Below, in pieces: positions 37,971 to 46,843 of a stretch of DNA of 64,000 bases. Location of the stretch: NCBI RefSeq assembly GCF_003114835.2, contig NZ_AP025028.1:1128501-1192500 (forward strand). The letters are read 5' to 3'. The position numbers and the translations under genes were made by a program. Position 1 is the stretch's first letter. Every line of letters starts with the position of its first letter. The DNA is from Leptospira kobayashii. Its GTDB lineage: Bacteria > Spirochaetota > Leptospiria > Leptospirales > Leptospiraceae. The notes under the pieces are model-generated. The model worked only from the letters and a program-made list of their open reading frames with translations, did not search any database and was not told the origin of the DNA.

Positions 37971-38171
37971 ATGAAGACTGACATCCACCCAAAATACGTT
38001 TCTGCAAAAATCAAATGTGCTTGTGGCAATGTGATCGAAACACGGTCGTCTGCTGGCGATATCAGTGTGGAAATTTGTTCCAACTGCCACCCGTTCTTTA
38101 CAGGTAAATCTAAAGTTTTAGATACTGCGGGTCGGGTAGACAAATTCAAGAAAAAATATAAAATGAAGTAA
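37971..38171 (+). CDS. rpmE: 50S ribosomal protein L31 (zinc-binding form)
   Basis: 66 residues. The N-terminus [10 protein letters not shown], the Cys16-x-Cys18 pair, Cys36-x2-Cys39, and the HPFFTGKSK motif identify the C+ form, which holds one zinc. It is a structural part of the large subunit. It follows rho with a 14-bp gap, an arrangement common in bacteria. Confidence 0.96.
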   Translation: MKTDIHPKYVSAKIKCACGNVIETRSSAGDISVEICSNCHPFFTGKSKVLDTAGRVDKFKKKYKMK

Positions 38172-38192
38172 GATAGGTCTTTCGACCTGTCT
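38171..38192 (+). terminator. Small hairpin after rpmE
   Basis: AGATAGGTC and GACCTGTCT pair with one G-T mismatch around a TTTC loop directly after the rpmE stop codon. The stem is short and not followed by T residues, so termination here is likely weak; the next gene starts only 33 bp later. Confidence 0.4.
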
Positions 38193-38224
38193 AAACTTCA
38201 GAACATCTCTAGGAGGATATGCCA

Positions 38225-39025
38225 ATGGCTGTGATGGACTTTGCAAGATATAAGGAAATCAACGACCAAAGGTTGAACTACCGTGAGATGGAAGACGCGA
38301 ATGTAGTCTCCTATTACCGAAATACAGGTTGTGGAGACGGTTATCGCATCTACCTCAAAGTTTCCCCCGAATCCATCGTAGAAGATGCAAGTTACACAAC
38401 CACTGGTTGTGGATTTGGAATCGTTGCGCTTGCCATGGCTACCGAGTATGCCAAAGGCAAAAAGATGGAAGATCTTCGATCTTTAACACCCGATACACTG
38501 GAGACTATGTTTGAGTTTCCGGAAAGAAGAAAAAATTACCCTGAGTCGGCTGTTGCCGCTTTGAAAAAAGCAGTAGAAGATTGGGAAAAGGGCGGAGGAG
38601 TGCCTCCTGAAAAAAGAGTCACCAAAGCGAAAGCGATGGATCTTTTGCAGACTCAAGGTCATCTAAGAGAAGCTAGTCTATCTAGCGTTATGTTAGAAAA
38701 GGAAAATTTCAACGGTGTTGATTTTTCCAATGCAGACCTCCATAATGCGTTTCTTCAAAATTCCAGTTTCGTAGGCGCCAATTTTTCCGGTGCCAATCTG
38801 AAAGCTTCCTTTTTCAACGGTGCCAATTTAATGAATGCTAATTTCCGTGGTGCCGATCTTCGTTTTGCGAAACTAGCCGGTGCCAATCTGGAAGGTGCTG
38901 ATTTTACGGATGCTATTTACGATATTGGGACTCGTGTGGATCAAAAACAAATGCATATCTTTGATGTGATGAAAAAGGGCGGTAAAGATCTTTATCTGAG
39001 CCAAGAAGAGGGCGCTGCCGGATGA
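38225..39025 (+). CDS. NifU-like scaffold domain fused to pentapeptide repeats
   Basis: 266 residues. The ATG at 38225 is chosen because AGGAGG is 8 bases upstream; the ATG at 38219 is too close. Residues 5-120 resemble the IscU/NifU N-terminal iron-sulphur scaffold, with Cys36 in TGCGDGY and Cys62 in TGCGFGI. The third ligand position (HCS in IscU) reads YPES, so Cys is replaced. Residues 150-232 are pentapeptide repeats (ANFSGANL, ANFRGADL, ANLEGADF), a right-handed beta-helix. The fusion may be a partner-binding protein or a non-canonical scaffold. A 61-codon gene overlaps its stop (ATGA). Confidence 0.8.
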   Translation: MAVMDFARYKEINDQRLNYREMEDANVVSYYRNTGCGDGYRIYLKVSPESIVEDASYTTTGCGFGIVALAMATEYAKGKKMEDLRSLTPDTLETMFEFPERRKNYPESAVAALKKAVEDWEKGGGVPPEKRVTKAKAMDLLQTQGHLREASLSSVMLEKENFNGVDFSNADLHNAFLQNSSFVGANFSGANLKASFFNGANLMNANFRGADLRFAKLAGANLEGADFTDAIYDIGTRVDQKQMHIFDVMKKGGKDLYLSQEEGAAG

Positions 39026-39207
39026 AGGTAGGAGACAAGGTAAAACTCACAAAAAAAACCTTTCTCTTTCAAGGAATTTTTATTTTCACCGGAGCTACAG
39101 TTGAGATCAAAGAGCTGAATTCCGACAAAGCCTTAGTGATCTATAATGACAAAGAGGGTTACCCTCACGATTTAGAAATGTCTCTCTCCGACCTCGCCCC
39201 TTTGTGA
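39022..39207 (+). CDS. Small conserved-looking protein of unknown function
   Basis: 61 residues with an ATGA overlap to the NifU-like gene, so it is probably co-translated. The pattern MKVGDKVKLTKKT then GATVEIKEL looks like a small beta-barrel (KOW- or SH3-like), but no family is certain. Confidence 0.55.
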   Translation: MKVGDKVKLTKKTFLFQGIFIFTGATVEIKELNSDKALVIYNDKEGYPHDLEMSLSDLAPL

Positions 39208-39275
39208 ATCGAAAGTCTTGACATAAAACTCTTCCTCTTTAAGGTATTGATAACTGTAATAATCGTATCAATTCC

Positions 39276-39635
39276 ATGCTCATCCAATCCTACTTTCAAG
39301 AAAATCATCTTCTCTTTTCAATTCAAAAGGATGTTCTTATGGAAAATTCCAGAGAATTTTACCAAGAATTTGAAAAATCCATGGATGGTATGAAGTTTGC
39401 CAAGTTGACTCTGGATTTTTCCAATGTGAAATTTTTGGATTCTTCCGGAATCGGCGCAGTGATCAAGGCCTCTTCCGCATTACACAACAGAGGCATAGAG
39501 ATTTACGTTACCAATCTCAATAAAAATTTAAATTCAGTATTTCGTCTCTCCGGGCTCAATCATATCTTATCTATTTTGACGGTAGATGAATACTTATCAA
39601 AATTTCCCGAATTCACAAAGGCTTTGGAGCCATAA
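39276..39635 (+). CDS. STAS domain protein (anti-sigma factor antagonist type)
   Basis: 119 residues. LDFSNVKFLDSSGIGAVIKA contains the phosphorylatable serine of SpoIIAA-type STAS proteins in the DSSG motif. It would switch a partner kinase or sigma regulator by phosphorylation. No anti-sigma kinase gene is adjacent; a SpoIIE-type phosphatase is encoded at 44.8-46.8 kb and could be a distant partner. The lipoprotein gene follows after one base. Confidence 0.9.
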   Translation: MLIQSYFQENHLLFSIQKDVLMENSREFYQEFEKSMDGMKFAKLTLDFSNVKFLDSSGIGAVIKASSALHNRGIEIYVTNLNKNLNSVFRLSGLNHILSILTVDEYLSKFPEFTKALEP

Positions 39636-39636
39636 A

Positions 39637-40404
39637 ATGAAATCTAAGTTTAGTTTCTTACTTCTAATTCTTTTTTTAATTTTTGAAATCAATTCCTGTG
39701 CAACAGGTGTTCAGTCCAGAAACTTAATGTTTCGTAATAATGAATTTGCGATTTATTCCGTAAAACGTGAAAACATTAAACTCAAATCCGAAAAAAATTT
39801 GGAACAAAGTTTCGCTCATCCGATTGAAATTTCAGAAGATAAGATCCTGGATATTTTGGGAAACATTCGTTACAAACAAGAAAGTTCTTACGGAAGTTTG
39901 TTACTTTATGTTTTCGAAGAAGCAGAGATTAAAGATTTTTCCGCAGATCTTATGGACGGACTTCGTAAAGTAAAACCGGATCAAATGTTACTGATTGTTT
40001 CCAAATACAACCCGGTAAAATCGGTAGTATCTCATTATGTTCGGACCGGTTTTTATATTTGGGCTACCGAAAATACGATAGAGATCCTTGTCGGAGAAAT
40101 TCAATCGGAGATTGCATTCGATGAACAAGGGAACTATTACGATTGGTCAAAGATTCCTGATATTTCTTTCGATCATACCCCTGAAACCAATTTTATTCTT
40201 CCTGGAGCAGGCTTTACTTTTAAAGAAGTGGATGGTTTCAGAAACAGACGTTGGTTGGTATTTGGCAAAAAAGATTTGAGCAAACTTAAGTTTGAAAAAA
40301 GAAAAGTCAAGTCCGCTAAAGAAATAATCACATCGGTGGATTCTGATCTCACTCCCGAAAAAAGAATCAATCGTGATGAAGATGATTCCGTTTTACCGGA
40401 TTGA
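39637..40404 (+). CDS. Putative lipoprotein of unknown function
   Basis: 255 residues from ATG 39637, with GGAG nine bases upstream; upstream ATGs lie in the STAS gene. The hydrophobic core ends in the lipobox-like FEINSC with Cys21. The body contains a repeated beta pattern and a C-terminal basic-acidic tail. I recognise no domain. It is probably co-transcribed with the STAS gene. It converges on fapA with a 9-bp gap. Confidence 0.65.
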   Translation: MKSKFSFLLLILFLIFEINSCATGVQSRNLMFRNNEFAIYSVKRENIKLKSEKNLEQSFAHPIEISEDKILDILGNIRYKQESSYGSLLLYVFEEAEIKDFSADLMDGLRKVKPDQMLLIVSKYNPVKSVVSHYVRTGFYIWATENTIEILVGEIQSEIAFDEQGNYYDWSKIPDISFDHTPETNFILPGAGFTFKEVDGFRNRRWLVFGKKDLSKLKFEKRKVKSAKEIITSVDSDLTPEKRINRDEDDSVLPD

Positions 40405-40413
40405 GCTTATCGT

Positions 40414-42084
40414 CTAGCGTGCGTTCGGCGGGAGGTTCCTCTCGGTTTGGATATTTCCGTCGGTTCCTATCAGTATCGTAGTTTTCCCTATCAGCGAATT
40501 TAAAGCGGATCTGTAAATTTTTCCTGAGCCGAAATTGATTTCCACACCCGGAAAAACTTCCCTCTCTACATAGACAAACGCTTCTTTGTTCGGTTCATAA
40601 GATCCAAGAGCGGTATCAAATTGTTTCTTAAGTGATTCCAAAAGAACGCTGTACTTTTCATTTGCTTCTTTCAATTTGGATAACATTTCTTTTTCGTCTT
40701 GTTTCAAATCCCTTTTGGTCGTTTGTTCCTGGAGTTTAGATTGGGTGGCTTGTACTTTTTTAAGTGTGCTTTCTTTCTCCGAGATTTCTTTTTTCATCCG
40801 ATCGAGTTCTTCCAAAAGTTCGGGAGGAGTTCCCACCGCAACTTTCGTTTTGGTTTCGACCACTGCTCCCAATTTTGCACATTCAATGGAATTGGAAGCG
40901 ATGGTTGTGCCTCCGATGATTTCCCCTCGACCACCTAATACTTGTATAATGTCTTTGGCGGAAATTTCCGAATGCATAACCGCTTCTTCCACAAAAATGG
41001 ATCCGCCTGCAGATAGTTTTCCTTGTTCGATGAACTTGGCGTAAATGTTTCCTTCCGATTCGATATAACCTTCCCCCCTGCCCATAAACCCGCCGGAAAG
41101 AACAATATCTCCTTTGGCACGAAGGAAAGCTTTGCCTACGGAACTTTTGATGATGATGCTTCCGTTTGTTGTCAGTGAAAACCCGTCTCCGATTTTTTCT
41201 TCTACGATGATCGTGCCCGGAAAATCGATATTCCCCGTGGAATAATCCACCGCTTCCAATTGGATCACTTGGTCTACCCGGATCTCTCCGTTTCGATCCA
41301 GAACCGGACGTCCTGCGATTTTGGAATAAAGTTTTTCTCCCCTTAAATCAACGTTGGGGCCTAAGACCCATTCTACGGACTTTTCTTCAGGGAAGGGAAT
41401 CAATGTGCCGGTCACCGTTTTCCCGTATTGTCCCGGTTGTGCGGGGATTTTTTCGGCGATCAGATCATCCGGTTTTACCGATTGAATGATTCCTATATTT
41501 TTATAATTGATTCGGCCTTGTTCGTCTTCTTCTAACTGTGGTTTGTTGTCAGATCGAAAGAAAATTTTAATTTCTCCGTCGATGCCCGGAGTCGGGGGAT
41601 ATCCTTTTGCAACCATGACAGGCACCAAAAATTCAGGGTTACGGATCGTCTTTTGCACGATCTGATCCAAAATCCCCACACTGATTCCTACGCTTGCGAT
41701 TTTTTCTCTCAATTCATATTCGGATAGAAGATTGCCTCCGTGTTTGGGAGGATAAAGATTGAGAGAAGCACTCATATGATCGTCGGAAAGGGTAATTTCC
41801 GCATAAGAATCTTCCGGCGTTCCTTTGGACCAAGTTCCGATTTCCGTCTCTTTGCCATCGGAATGTAGGATTACTTTTTTGACTGTATCTTCGTTATAAT
41901 TTTCGACTCCGAACAATTTGATTCTGGAAAGCACGTCTTTGAACTCTACTTTCTGGCCTTTCTCGCCTGGTTTTGTTACACGAAGGTAGGCACGACCTTT
42001 CCTGTTTTCTATCTGAAAAAAACCGTTTTCATTTGCTTCTAAATCTTGGAGTATTTTTTCCGGGTATGATTCTGCAGATGCCAT
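40414..42084 (-). CDS. DUF342/FapA family protein
   Basis: 556 residues. The central beta-helix (residues about 155-400: GYPPTPGIDGEI, then GTLIPFPEEKS, SIIIKSSVGKA, then EGNIYAKFIEQGKLSAGGSIFVEEAV) is the FapA/DUF342 core. A coiled coil follows (about 410-480) and a C-terminal beta segment. FapA-like proteins are linked to flagellar placement or cell-envelope polymers; the exact role here is unknown. It is last in a five-gene unit starting at 46.8 kb (5-bp gap to the glycosyltransferase gene). Confidence 0.85.
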   Translation of the reverse strand: MASAESYPEKILQDLEANENGFFQIENRKGRAYLRVTKPGEKGQKVEFKDVLSRIKLFGVENYNEDTVKKVILHSDGKETEIGTWSKGTPEDSYAEITLSDDHMSASLNLYPPKHGGNLLSEYELREKIASVGISVGILDQIVQKTIRNPEFLVPVMVAKGYPPTPGIDGEIKIFFRSDNKPQLEEDEQGRINYKNIGIIQSVKPDDLIAEKIPAQPGQYGKTVTGTLIPFPEEKSVEWVLGPNVDLRGEKLYSKIAGRPVLDRNGEIRVDQVIQLEAVDYSTGNIDFPGTIIVEEKIGDGFSLTTNGSIIIKSSVGKAFLRAKGDIVLSGGFMGRGEGYIESEGNIYAKFIEQGKLSAGGSIFVEEAVMHSEISAKDIIQVLGGRGEIIGGTTIASNSIECAKLGAVVETKTKVAVGTPPELLEELDRMKKEISEKESTLKKVQATQSKLQEQTTKRDLKQDEKEMLSKLKEANEKYSVLLESLKKQFDTALGSYEPNKEAFVYVEREVFPGVEINFGSGKIYRSALNSLIGKTTILIGTDGNIQTERNLPPNAR

Positions 42085-42089
42085 TGTGA

Positions 42090-43157
42090 CTATGTATATT
42101 CGAAGATCAGATTTGTAATCTGAATCTCTCCGTTTTTAGGAACCTCTAATACTTTGACCTTGTCTTTCGCGTTGTCAATTCTAGAAAAATGAATTTCGAA
42201 TTCACAATTTGAAATTTCTTCGTGGCTGATATAGCTACTTAAAAAATAATTTTGCAAATTTTCGACTAAGTAAGGATATTCGGCAAAATCTCCTCTATCC
42301 GTATAAAGGATCGGAGTATCTGCATAATAACATTCGGAAAGAATTCCATAACCTGGTTTGGTTAAAACATAATCGCAAGCGGAAACCAGATCGGGATAAT
42401 TGCAAAAATCGGGAACAATGACTCTATCTGTCTTCAGTCCCGGTACACCGTAAGCGACCAATTTTATATCACTCGGAAGATTTTCCGGGTGAAAATCAAA
42501 TCCTTCCAATCCGTAAGCACCGAAAGAAAGTAAGACGTATTTGTATGAGTTTGAAAATTGAAAAGAAGTTTTTGCCTCCGATTTGGTGAGAGTCGGTTTT
42601 CTGCCCACAAGTCCAACTTCCGTTTTCTCTAAAAAAGGAGGCATCGGACAATGAAACGGCAGGATCAATGCTTCCGTTGCAAAACTATATTCTGTGAGTA
42701 AGATATCGCTTATATTTGTAAAATAGGAATCATGACTTGCGAATTTGCGATAAATAAAGTCCCAGGTAAAATTTCCGATGAATACGGAAGGGATACCTGC
42801 CTCAAGTGCTATGATCAGCGGTAAGGAAGATGCATCGGTAACAATCAGGTCGATTCCATTGGTTTTACAATAATCCGCTTCTTCTTTTAACAATTGGTTT
42901 TTGGTTTTTTCAAATTCAATTAACTCTTGTTTGGTTTTTTCGATGTCCATGGAAAGAGAATCTTTTTGGAATACTCCTACATCCAATTTGCGATTTCTCT
43001 TTATGAGTTTTGGATTTGATTCCCGAATAAAATCGATCCTTTCTGAGACAAGGTGAAGTTCCGTAAGATTCGGGTTTTTCAAAATCTCAAGCAGAATAAC
43101 AGATGTTCGGCTAATATGACCGAACCCATGTCCTGAAACATAATAATAGATTTTCAA
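42090..43157 (-). CDS. Glycosyltransferase-like protein (GT-B fold, GHGFGH motif)
   Basis: 355 residues. The N-terminal YYVSGHGFGHISR and the C-terminal YVLTKPGYGILSECYYADTPILYTDRG show a GT-B glycosyltransferase of the MurG/GT28-like type, related to the N-terminal part of L-arabinokinase-like proteins. The donor and acceptor are unknown. It probably acts in the cytoplasm. It lies inside the tight operon between the TrmH and FapA genes, with gaps of 3 and 5 bp. Confidence 0.7.
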   Translation of the reverse strand: MKIYYYVSGHGFGHISRTSVILLEILKNPNLTELHLVSERIDFIRESNPKLIKRNRKLDVGVFQKDSLSMDIEKTKQELIEFEKTKNQLLKEEADYCKTNGIDLIVTDASSLPLIIALEAGIPSVFIGNFTWDFIYRKFASHDSYFTNISDILLTEYSFATEALILPFHCPMPPFLEKTEVGLVGRKPTLTKSEAKTSFQFSNSYKYVLLSFGAYGLEGFDFHPENLPSDIKLVAYGVPGLKTDRVIVPDFCNYPDLVSACDYVLTKPGYGILSECYYADTPILYTDRGDFAEYPYLVENLQNYFLSSYISHEEISNCEFEIHFSRIDNAKDKVKVLEVPKNGEIQITNLIFEYT

Positions 43158-43160
43158 AAC

Positions 43161-44000
43161 TTAAGAACCTAAATTTCTTTGGCGTAAGGATTCGTAGAGA
43201 ACGATTCCGCAAGACATGGCAAGATTGAGCGAGTCCGCTTCTCCGAACATCGGTAGATAAAGAGTATCATCACTTTCTTCTTTTGCGGAAGGTGTGAGTC
43301 CGTATTGTTCGCTTCCGAAAAGAAAGGCTGATTTTTTTCTAAAGTCCATATTGGAGTATAAGGACTTTCCTTCGGGGGTGACTGCATGTATGGAGTAATT
43401 TTGTTTGCGTAAGTTTGTAATCGTTTCCGAGAGAGAACTGATATAAGTTGGGAGAGTGAAAAGAGTTCCCGTACTTGCACGAATCACATTCGGGTTGAAA
43501 AGATCAATCCTCGGGTCAGTGACTAAAACCAATCCGACTCCTGCACCTTCCGCAGTGCGAAGTATGGTTCCTAAATTCCCGGGTTTCTCGACGCCTTCGA
43601 TAATCAGGATGGGATTCAGATTCAAACCGGGAAAAAGATCCCAATCGTAATTTGCGTTAGGCGTTTCCGCGATCGCAATCAAACCGTCGGGGCGATCTCT
43701 ATAGGATATTTTTTCGAAGATCTTTTTAGGGAGTTCGAAGATAGGGCAGGTTACGGAACTAATCAGTTTGGATTCGTTTTCGCCTAAAAAACAATCGGGA
43801 GAAATAAATAGAGAATGAAGTTTAACGGGAAGGGTAGGAACTAAAAGATCGGAACCACCTTTAATCGCTTTGAAAATTTCGCGATAACCTTCGATAAAAA
43901 ACTTTTTCTCTTCGTCCCGATTCCTTTTTTCTTTTAGAGAAGATACCCATTTTACTTTCGGGTTTGAGAAACTTGTTATGGATTGAACTTGCGGTTTCAT
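43161..44000 (-). CDS. TrmH/SpoU family RNA methyltransferase
   Basis: 279 residues with the SPOUT knot: ILIIEGVEKPGNLGTILRTAE (motif 1), LFGSEQYGLTP (motif 2) and LPMFGEADSLNLAMSCGIVLYE (motif 3). An N-terminal substrate-binding region of about 100 residues precedes it. It probably methylates ribose in ribosomal RNA; the exact site is not predictable. It is followed in the operon by the glycosyltransferase gene after 3 bp. Confidence 0.9.
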   Translation of the reverse strand: MKPQVQSITSFSNPKVKWVSSLKEKRNRDEEKKFFIEGYREIFKAIKGGSDLLVPTLPVKLHSLFISPDCFLGENESKLISSVTCPIFELPKKIFEKISYRDRPDGLIAIAETPNANYDWDLFPGLNLNPILIIEGVEKPGNLGTILRTAEGAGVGLVLVTDPRIDLFNPNVIRASTGTLFTLPTYISSLSETITNLRKQNYSIHAVTPEGKSLYSNMDFRKKSAFLFGSEQYGLTPSAKEESDDTLYLPMFGEADSLNLAMSCGIVLYESLRQRNLGS

Positions 44001-44004
44001 ATTT

Positions 44005-44841
44005 TTAAGATTTCAAGTAGAAGGAACAAAACCCGGAAGGATATTTTTTACCCGACTTTTCCTGGATGAACAATTCGTCCGTGCTATATGTCCCTTTTGT
44101 TTTGATTCTACTGGATAGGATACGTTCCAAAGTCAAGGGACTGTATCCTTGGCTATGACAGCTTAAGATGACGAACTCAGGAGAATGATCGCATAACTCC
44201 ATCAATGCGTCCATGAGCTCCGGCAAATGGTCTTCGATTTTCCAGACTTCCCCTTTGGAACCCCTTCCGAAACTAGGAGGATCCAGAATCAATCCCTGGT
44301 AACGTTTTTTCCTTTTGATTTCTCTTTGAATGAATTTTAATACGTCATCTACAATCCATCGAACCGGCTTGTCCGCCAAGTTGGAAAGTGCCGCGTTTTC
44401 ACGTGCCCAATCCACCATGCCTTTGGATGCGTCCACATGACAGACACTCATGCCAGCATCCAAACATGCTAAAGTGGAACCCCCCGAATAAGCGAAAAGA
44501 TTCAAAACTTCCAGTTTGGATTTCTTTTTTCCGATTTCTCTGATCCTGTCCCAGTTTGTTTTTTGTTCCGGGAAGAGTCCTATATGTCCGAAAGGAGTGA
44601 GTTTGATTTTGAATTGCAAGCCCGCAAAATCGATGGAAAAACTTTCGGGGATTTTTTTTTGAAACGACCAACTTCCTGAGCCTGTGTCGTTTTTCACATA
44701 ACGAGCGTCAGCATCATTCCATAATTTCGGATTTTCTTTTCCGTAAGCGGAAGAGGGAGAGGAACGGATCAGTTTGAATCCGCCTACAATTTCCAATTTG
44801 GAAAAATCGCCTGAGTCTAGTAGTTCGTAACTTTGTTTCAT
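44005..44841 (-). CDS. Class I SAM-dependent methyltransferase (RlmI-like)
   Basis: 278 residues from ATG 44841, the start that gives an ATGA overlap with the preceding phosphatase gene; a longer frame reaches 44937 inside that gene. VLNLFAYSGGSTLACLDAG is the SAM-binding motif I, and LILDPPSFGRG is the catalytic motif IV typical of RlmI-like RNA methyltransferases. It probably modifies 23S rRNA. The TrmH gene follows after 4 bp. Confidence 0.88.
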   Translation of the reverse strand: MKQSYELLDSGDFSKLEIVGGFKLIRSSPSSAYGKENPKLWNDADARYVKNDTGSGSWSFQKKIPESFSIDFAGLQFKIKLTPFGHIGLFPEQKTNWDRIREIGKKKSKLEVLNLFAYSGGSTLACLDAGMSVCHVDASKGMVDWARENAALSNLADKPVRWIVDDVLKFIQREIKRKKRYQGLILDPPSFGRGSKGEVWKIEDHLPELMDALMELCDHSPEFVILSCHSQGYSPLTLERILSSRIKTKGTYSTDELFIQEKSGKKYPSGFCSFYLKS

Positions 44842-46805
44842 TTCAGATCCAAAAGAATAAAAGTGATATCGTCTTCCCATTCTTTTAAACCCTTCCCAGA
44901 GAACGATTCTAAATCGGAAAGAAGTTCCTTCACCCAAAGATCTCCCGGCAAATTCGCATTCTTTTTTAAAAAATCCAAGAGTCTTTCCTCACCGTACATT
45001 TCATCCAAGGAATTGAAAGATTCCGGAACTCCATCGGTAAGAAGCAAAATTCTGTCTCCCGGTTTCGTAGGAAAGTCGATTTCCTCGATTTGGATTTCAG
45101 GAAAAGTGCCGATCACCTTACCTTGCGGGTGTATTGTCAGAATCTCTCCCGTTTTTCTCTGGAGGAAACCGGAAGGATGACCGGCCCTGCCAAAACGCCA
45201 GGTGCTTGTTTCGGTATTCAAGTAAACATAGGAAGCCGTAAGATATTCGGGAGTGCAATTCCCATACAAGATTCGATTCATTCCCTCTAACACCCGTTTG
45301 GGAGAAAAAATATTTTCCTTCTGTGTCGAGAAAGCTACTTTTCCCATTGCGGAAACAAGCGAAGCAGGGATTCCGTGGCCTGATACATCGCAGACCAGAG
45401 TTCCTAACTCGCTCGAATTTGGTGAATAAAATTCGTAAAAATCTCCTCCGACTTGTTTCATCGGTTGGATAAAAATTTGAATGGAAAGGGAAGGAATATA
45501 AGGAACTGCTTTCGGTAAAGCTTGAACCAAAAGATCTTTTGAAATTTGCCTTTCTTTTTCGTGTAATACGATCTGTTCGATAGCATTGTCTTTTTCCAAA
45601 CGAAGCAGTTGGATTCGATCCGCAAGTGCGAAAGAAAATAGGGTGATGTCTACGAGAGATGCAATGGGAAAGATCATCTCTTCCAAAAAAGCATTGGTTT
45701 CGAATGTTGTGATTTTTAAAATACTATAAACCACGCTGGAGGCCATTAGAATAAAGAATGCGGCACCGAAATAATAAAAGGATTTGATTCTTTTATAAAA
45801 TCCCCAGAGGATCACGATCATAATAAATCCTGAGAGGATCGAAGTGAGCCAACTCAAAACAATTGCGGAGATATAAATTTCTCCCGTTGCGGCAAAGATT
45901 ACATTCAGAATGATAGCGATTGCTAATATATGAGCGAATCTATATGCGATCTTCAGTCTGTCTTTCAGCTTTAAAAAACTGGAAGCGAAAAAAACAAAAA
46001 ACAACATGCATATACTGAAAAACAGAGGGATTCCGTTTCTCATAAAGAACCTGGAGTTTGGAAAAAGAAAATATCCCGAAAATCCGAGCATACTCATTTG
46101 TCCCAATCCGAAAAAGAAAACATATCCGATATAAAACAAATAATTGATATCTCTTACGAAAAAAGCAATCGCCAGGTTGTAAAGTATGATGATTCCGAGG
46201 CAACCAAAGTATAGACCGTAAAACCACTGTTCGTGGTAATCAATTGTATGAATATTTTTCAAGTCTACGAGATCGACAGCGATTTGTAATGAAATATCGC
46301 TTTGAATTCGAATATAAACATCTTTCCCGTAGGAATCTTCCGGAACGGAAACCAGATAATTTCTATGGGGAAATTCGCGATCAGGCATCTTAACGAAGTG
46401 ACCTGTTTTCTTTGTTATTACTTTGCCGAAAGCATCTGAAAAATAAAAACTCACATAATCGATATTATGTGCTTTGATAAGAAGGAATAGTGGATCGATC
46501 TTGAGAGGTTTCTCCAATCGAAGTCGAATCCAAAAAACGGATTTGGAGAATCCGTAGTTGAGATAATCCGAACTTCCTTTTTGAAAAGGAAGTTCTTTCG
46601 AATGGTAACGAACCCAATCAAAATCGAATTTCCCTGACTTATCTTCCCAAATCTCAATTTGTTTTGTGATCCTTTGATGACCCTGAAAATGATTTTCAGA
46701 AAGTAGGATAGTGGGGGTTTCAGGATAAAGTAGAGTTTGCGAAAAAAGAAGAAGTAAAAAAAAGAAACTAAGGTAGTTTCTTTTGAAAGATAAGAAAAAG
46801 GGCAA
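44838..46805 (-). CDS. 7TMR-DISM receptor with SpoIIE-type phosphatase
   Basis: 655 residues from a TTG start at 46805. This is the only usable start between the gltA stop and the signal sequence; a long upstream frame runs antisense-free but inside gltA and is not credible. A signal sequence, a periplasmic 7TMR-DISMED2-type sensor (about residues 35-170), seven transmembrane helices (about 190-400), a linker coiled coil and a PP2C/SpoIIE phosphatase (about 430-650; FIQPMKQVGGDFYEF, VCDVSGHGIPASLVSAM, RILLLTDGVPES). It would dephosphorylate a STAS-type partner in response to an outside signal. Its start lies inside the gltA terminator hairpin. Confidence 0.85.
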   Translation of the reverse strand: MPFFLSFKRNYLSFFFLLLLFSQTLLYPETPTILLSENHFQGHQRITKQIEIWEDKSGKFDFDWVRYHSKELPFQKGSSDYLNYGFSKSVFWIRLRLEKPLKIDPLFLLIKAHNIDYVSFYFSDAFGKVITKKTGHFVKMPDREFPHRNYLVSVPEDSYGKDVYIRIQSDISLQIAVDLVDLKNIHTIDYHEQWFYGLYFGCLGIIILYNLAIAFFVRDINYLFYIGYVFFFGLGQMSMLGFSGYFLFPNSRFFMRNGIPLFFSICMLFFVFFASSFLKLKDRLKIAYRFAHILAIAIILNVIFAATGEIYISAIVLSWLTSILSGFIMIVILWGFYKRIKSFYYFGAAFFILMASSVVYSILKITTFETNAFLEEMIFPIASLVDITLFSFALADRIQLLRLEKDNAIEQIVLHEKERQISKDLLVQALPKAVPYIPSLSIQIFIQPMKQVGGDFYEFYSPNSSELGTLVCDVSGHGIPASLVSAMGKVAFSTQKENIFSPKRVLEGMNRILYGNCTPEYLTASYVYLNTETSTWRFGRAGHPSGFLQRKTGEILTIHPQGKVIGTFPEIQIEEIDFPTKPGDRILLLTDGVPESFNSLDEMYGEERLLDFLKKNANLPGDLWVKELLSDLESFSGKGLKEWEDDITFILLDLK

Positions 46806-46823
46806 GGATATGATCCCTTGCCC
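46800..46823 (-). terminator. Rho-independent terminator of gltA, also covering the next gene's start
   Basis: GGGCAAGG and CCTTGCCC pair perfectly around an 8-base loop, followed on the minus strand by CTTTTTC, a classic terminator. The AAGGGA ribosome binding sequence and the TTG start of the phosphatase gene lie within the same hairpin, so read-through and translation of that gene may be linked to whether the hairpin forms. Confidence 0.8.
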
Positions 46824-46843
46824 ATAAGTCTCGGGTCCGATAC

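Noticed and set aside
39276..46805. STAS protein and SpoIIE-type phosphatase as one local partner-switching operon
   Set aside because: They lie on opposite strands over 5 kb apart with unrelated genes between, and no anti-sigma kinase gene is present, so a local operon is not supported, although a functional link remains possible.
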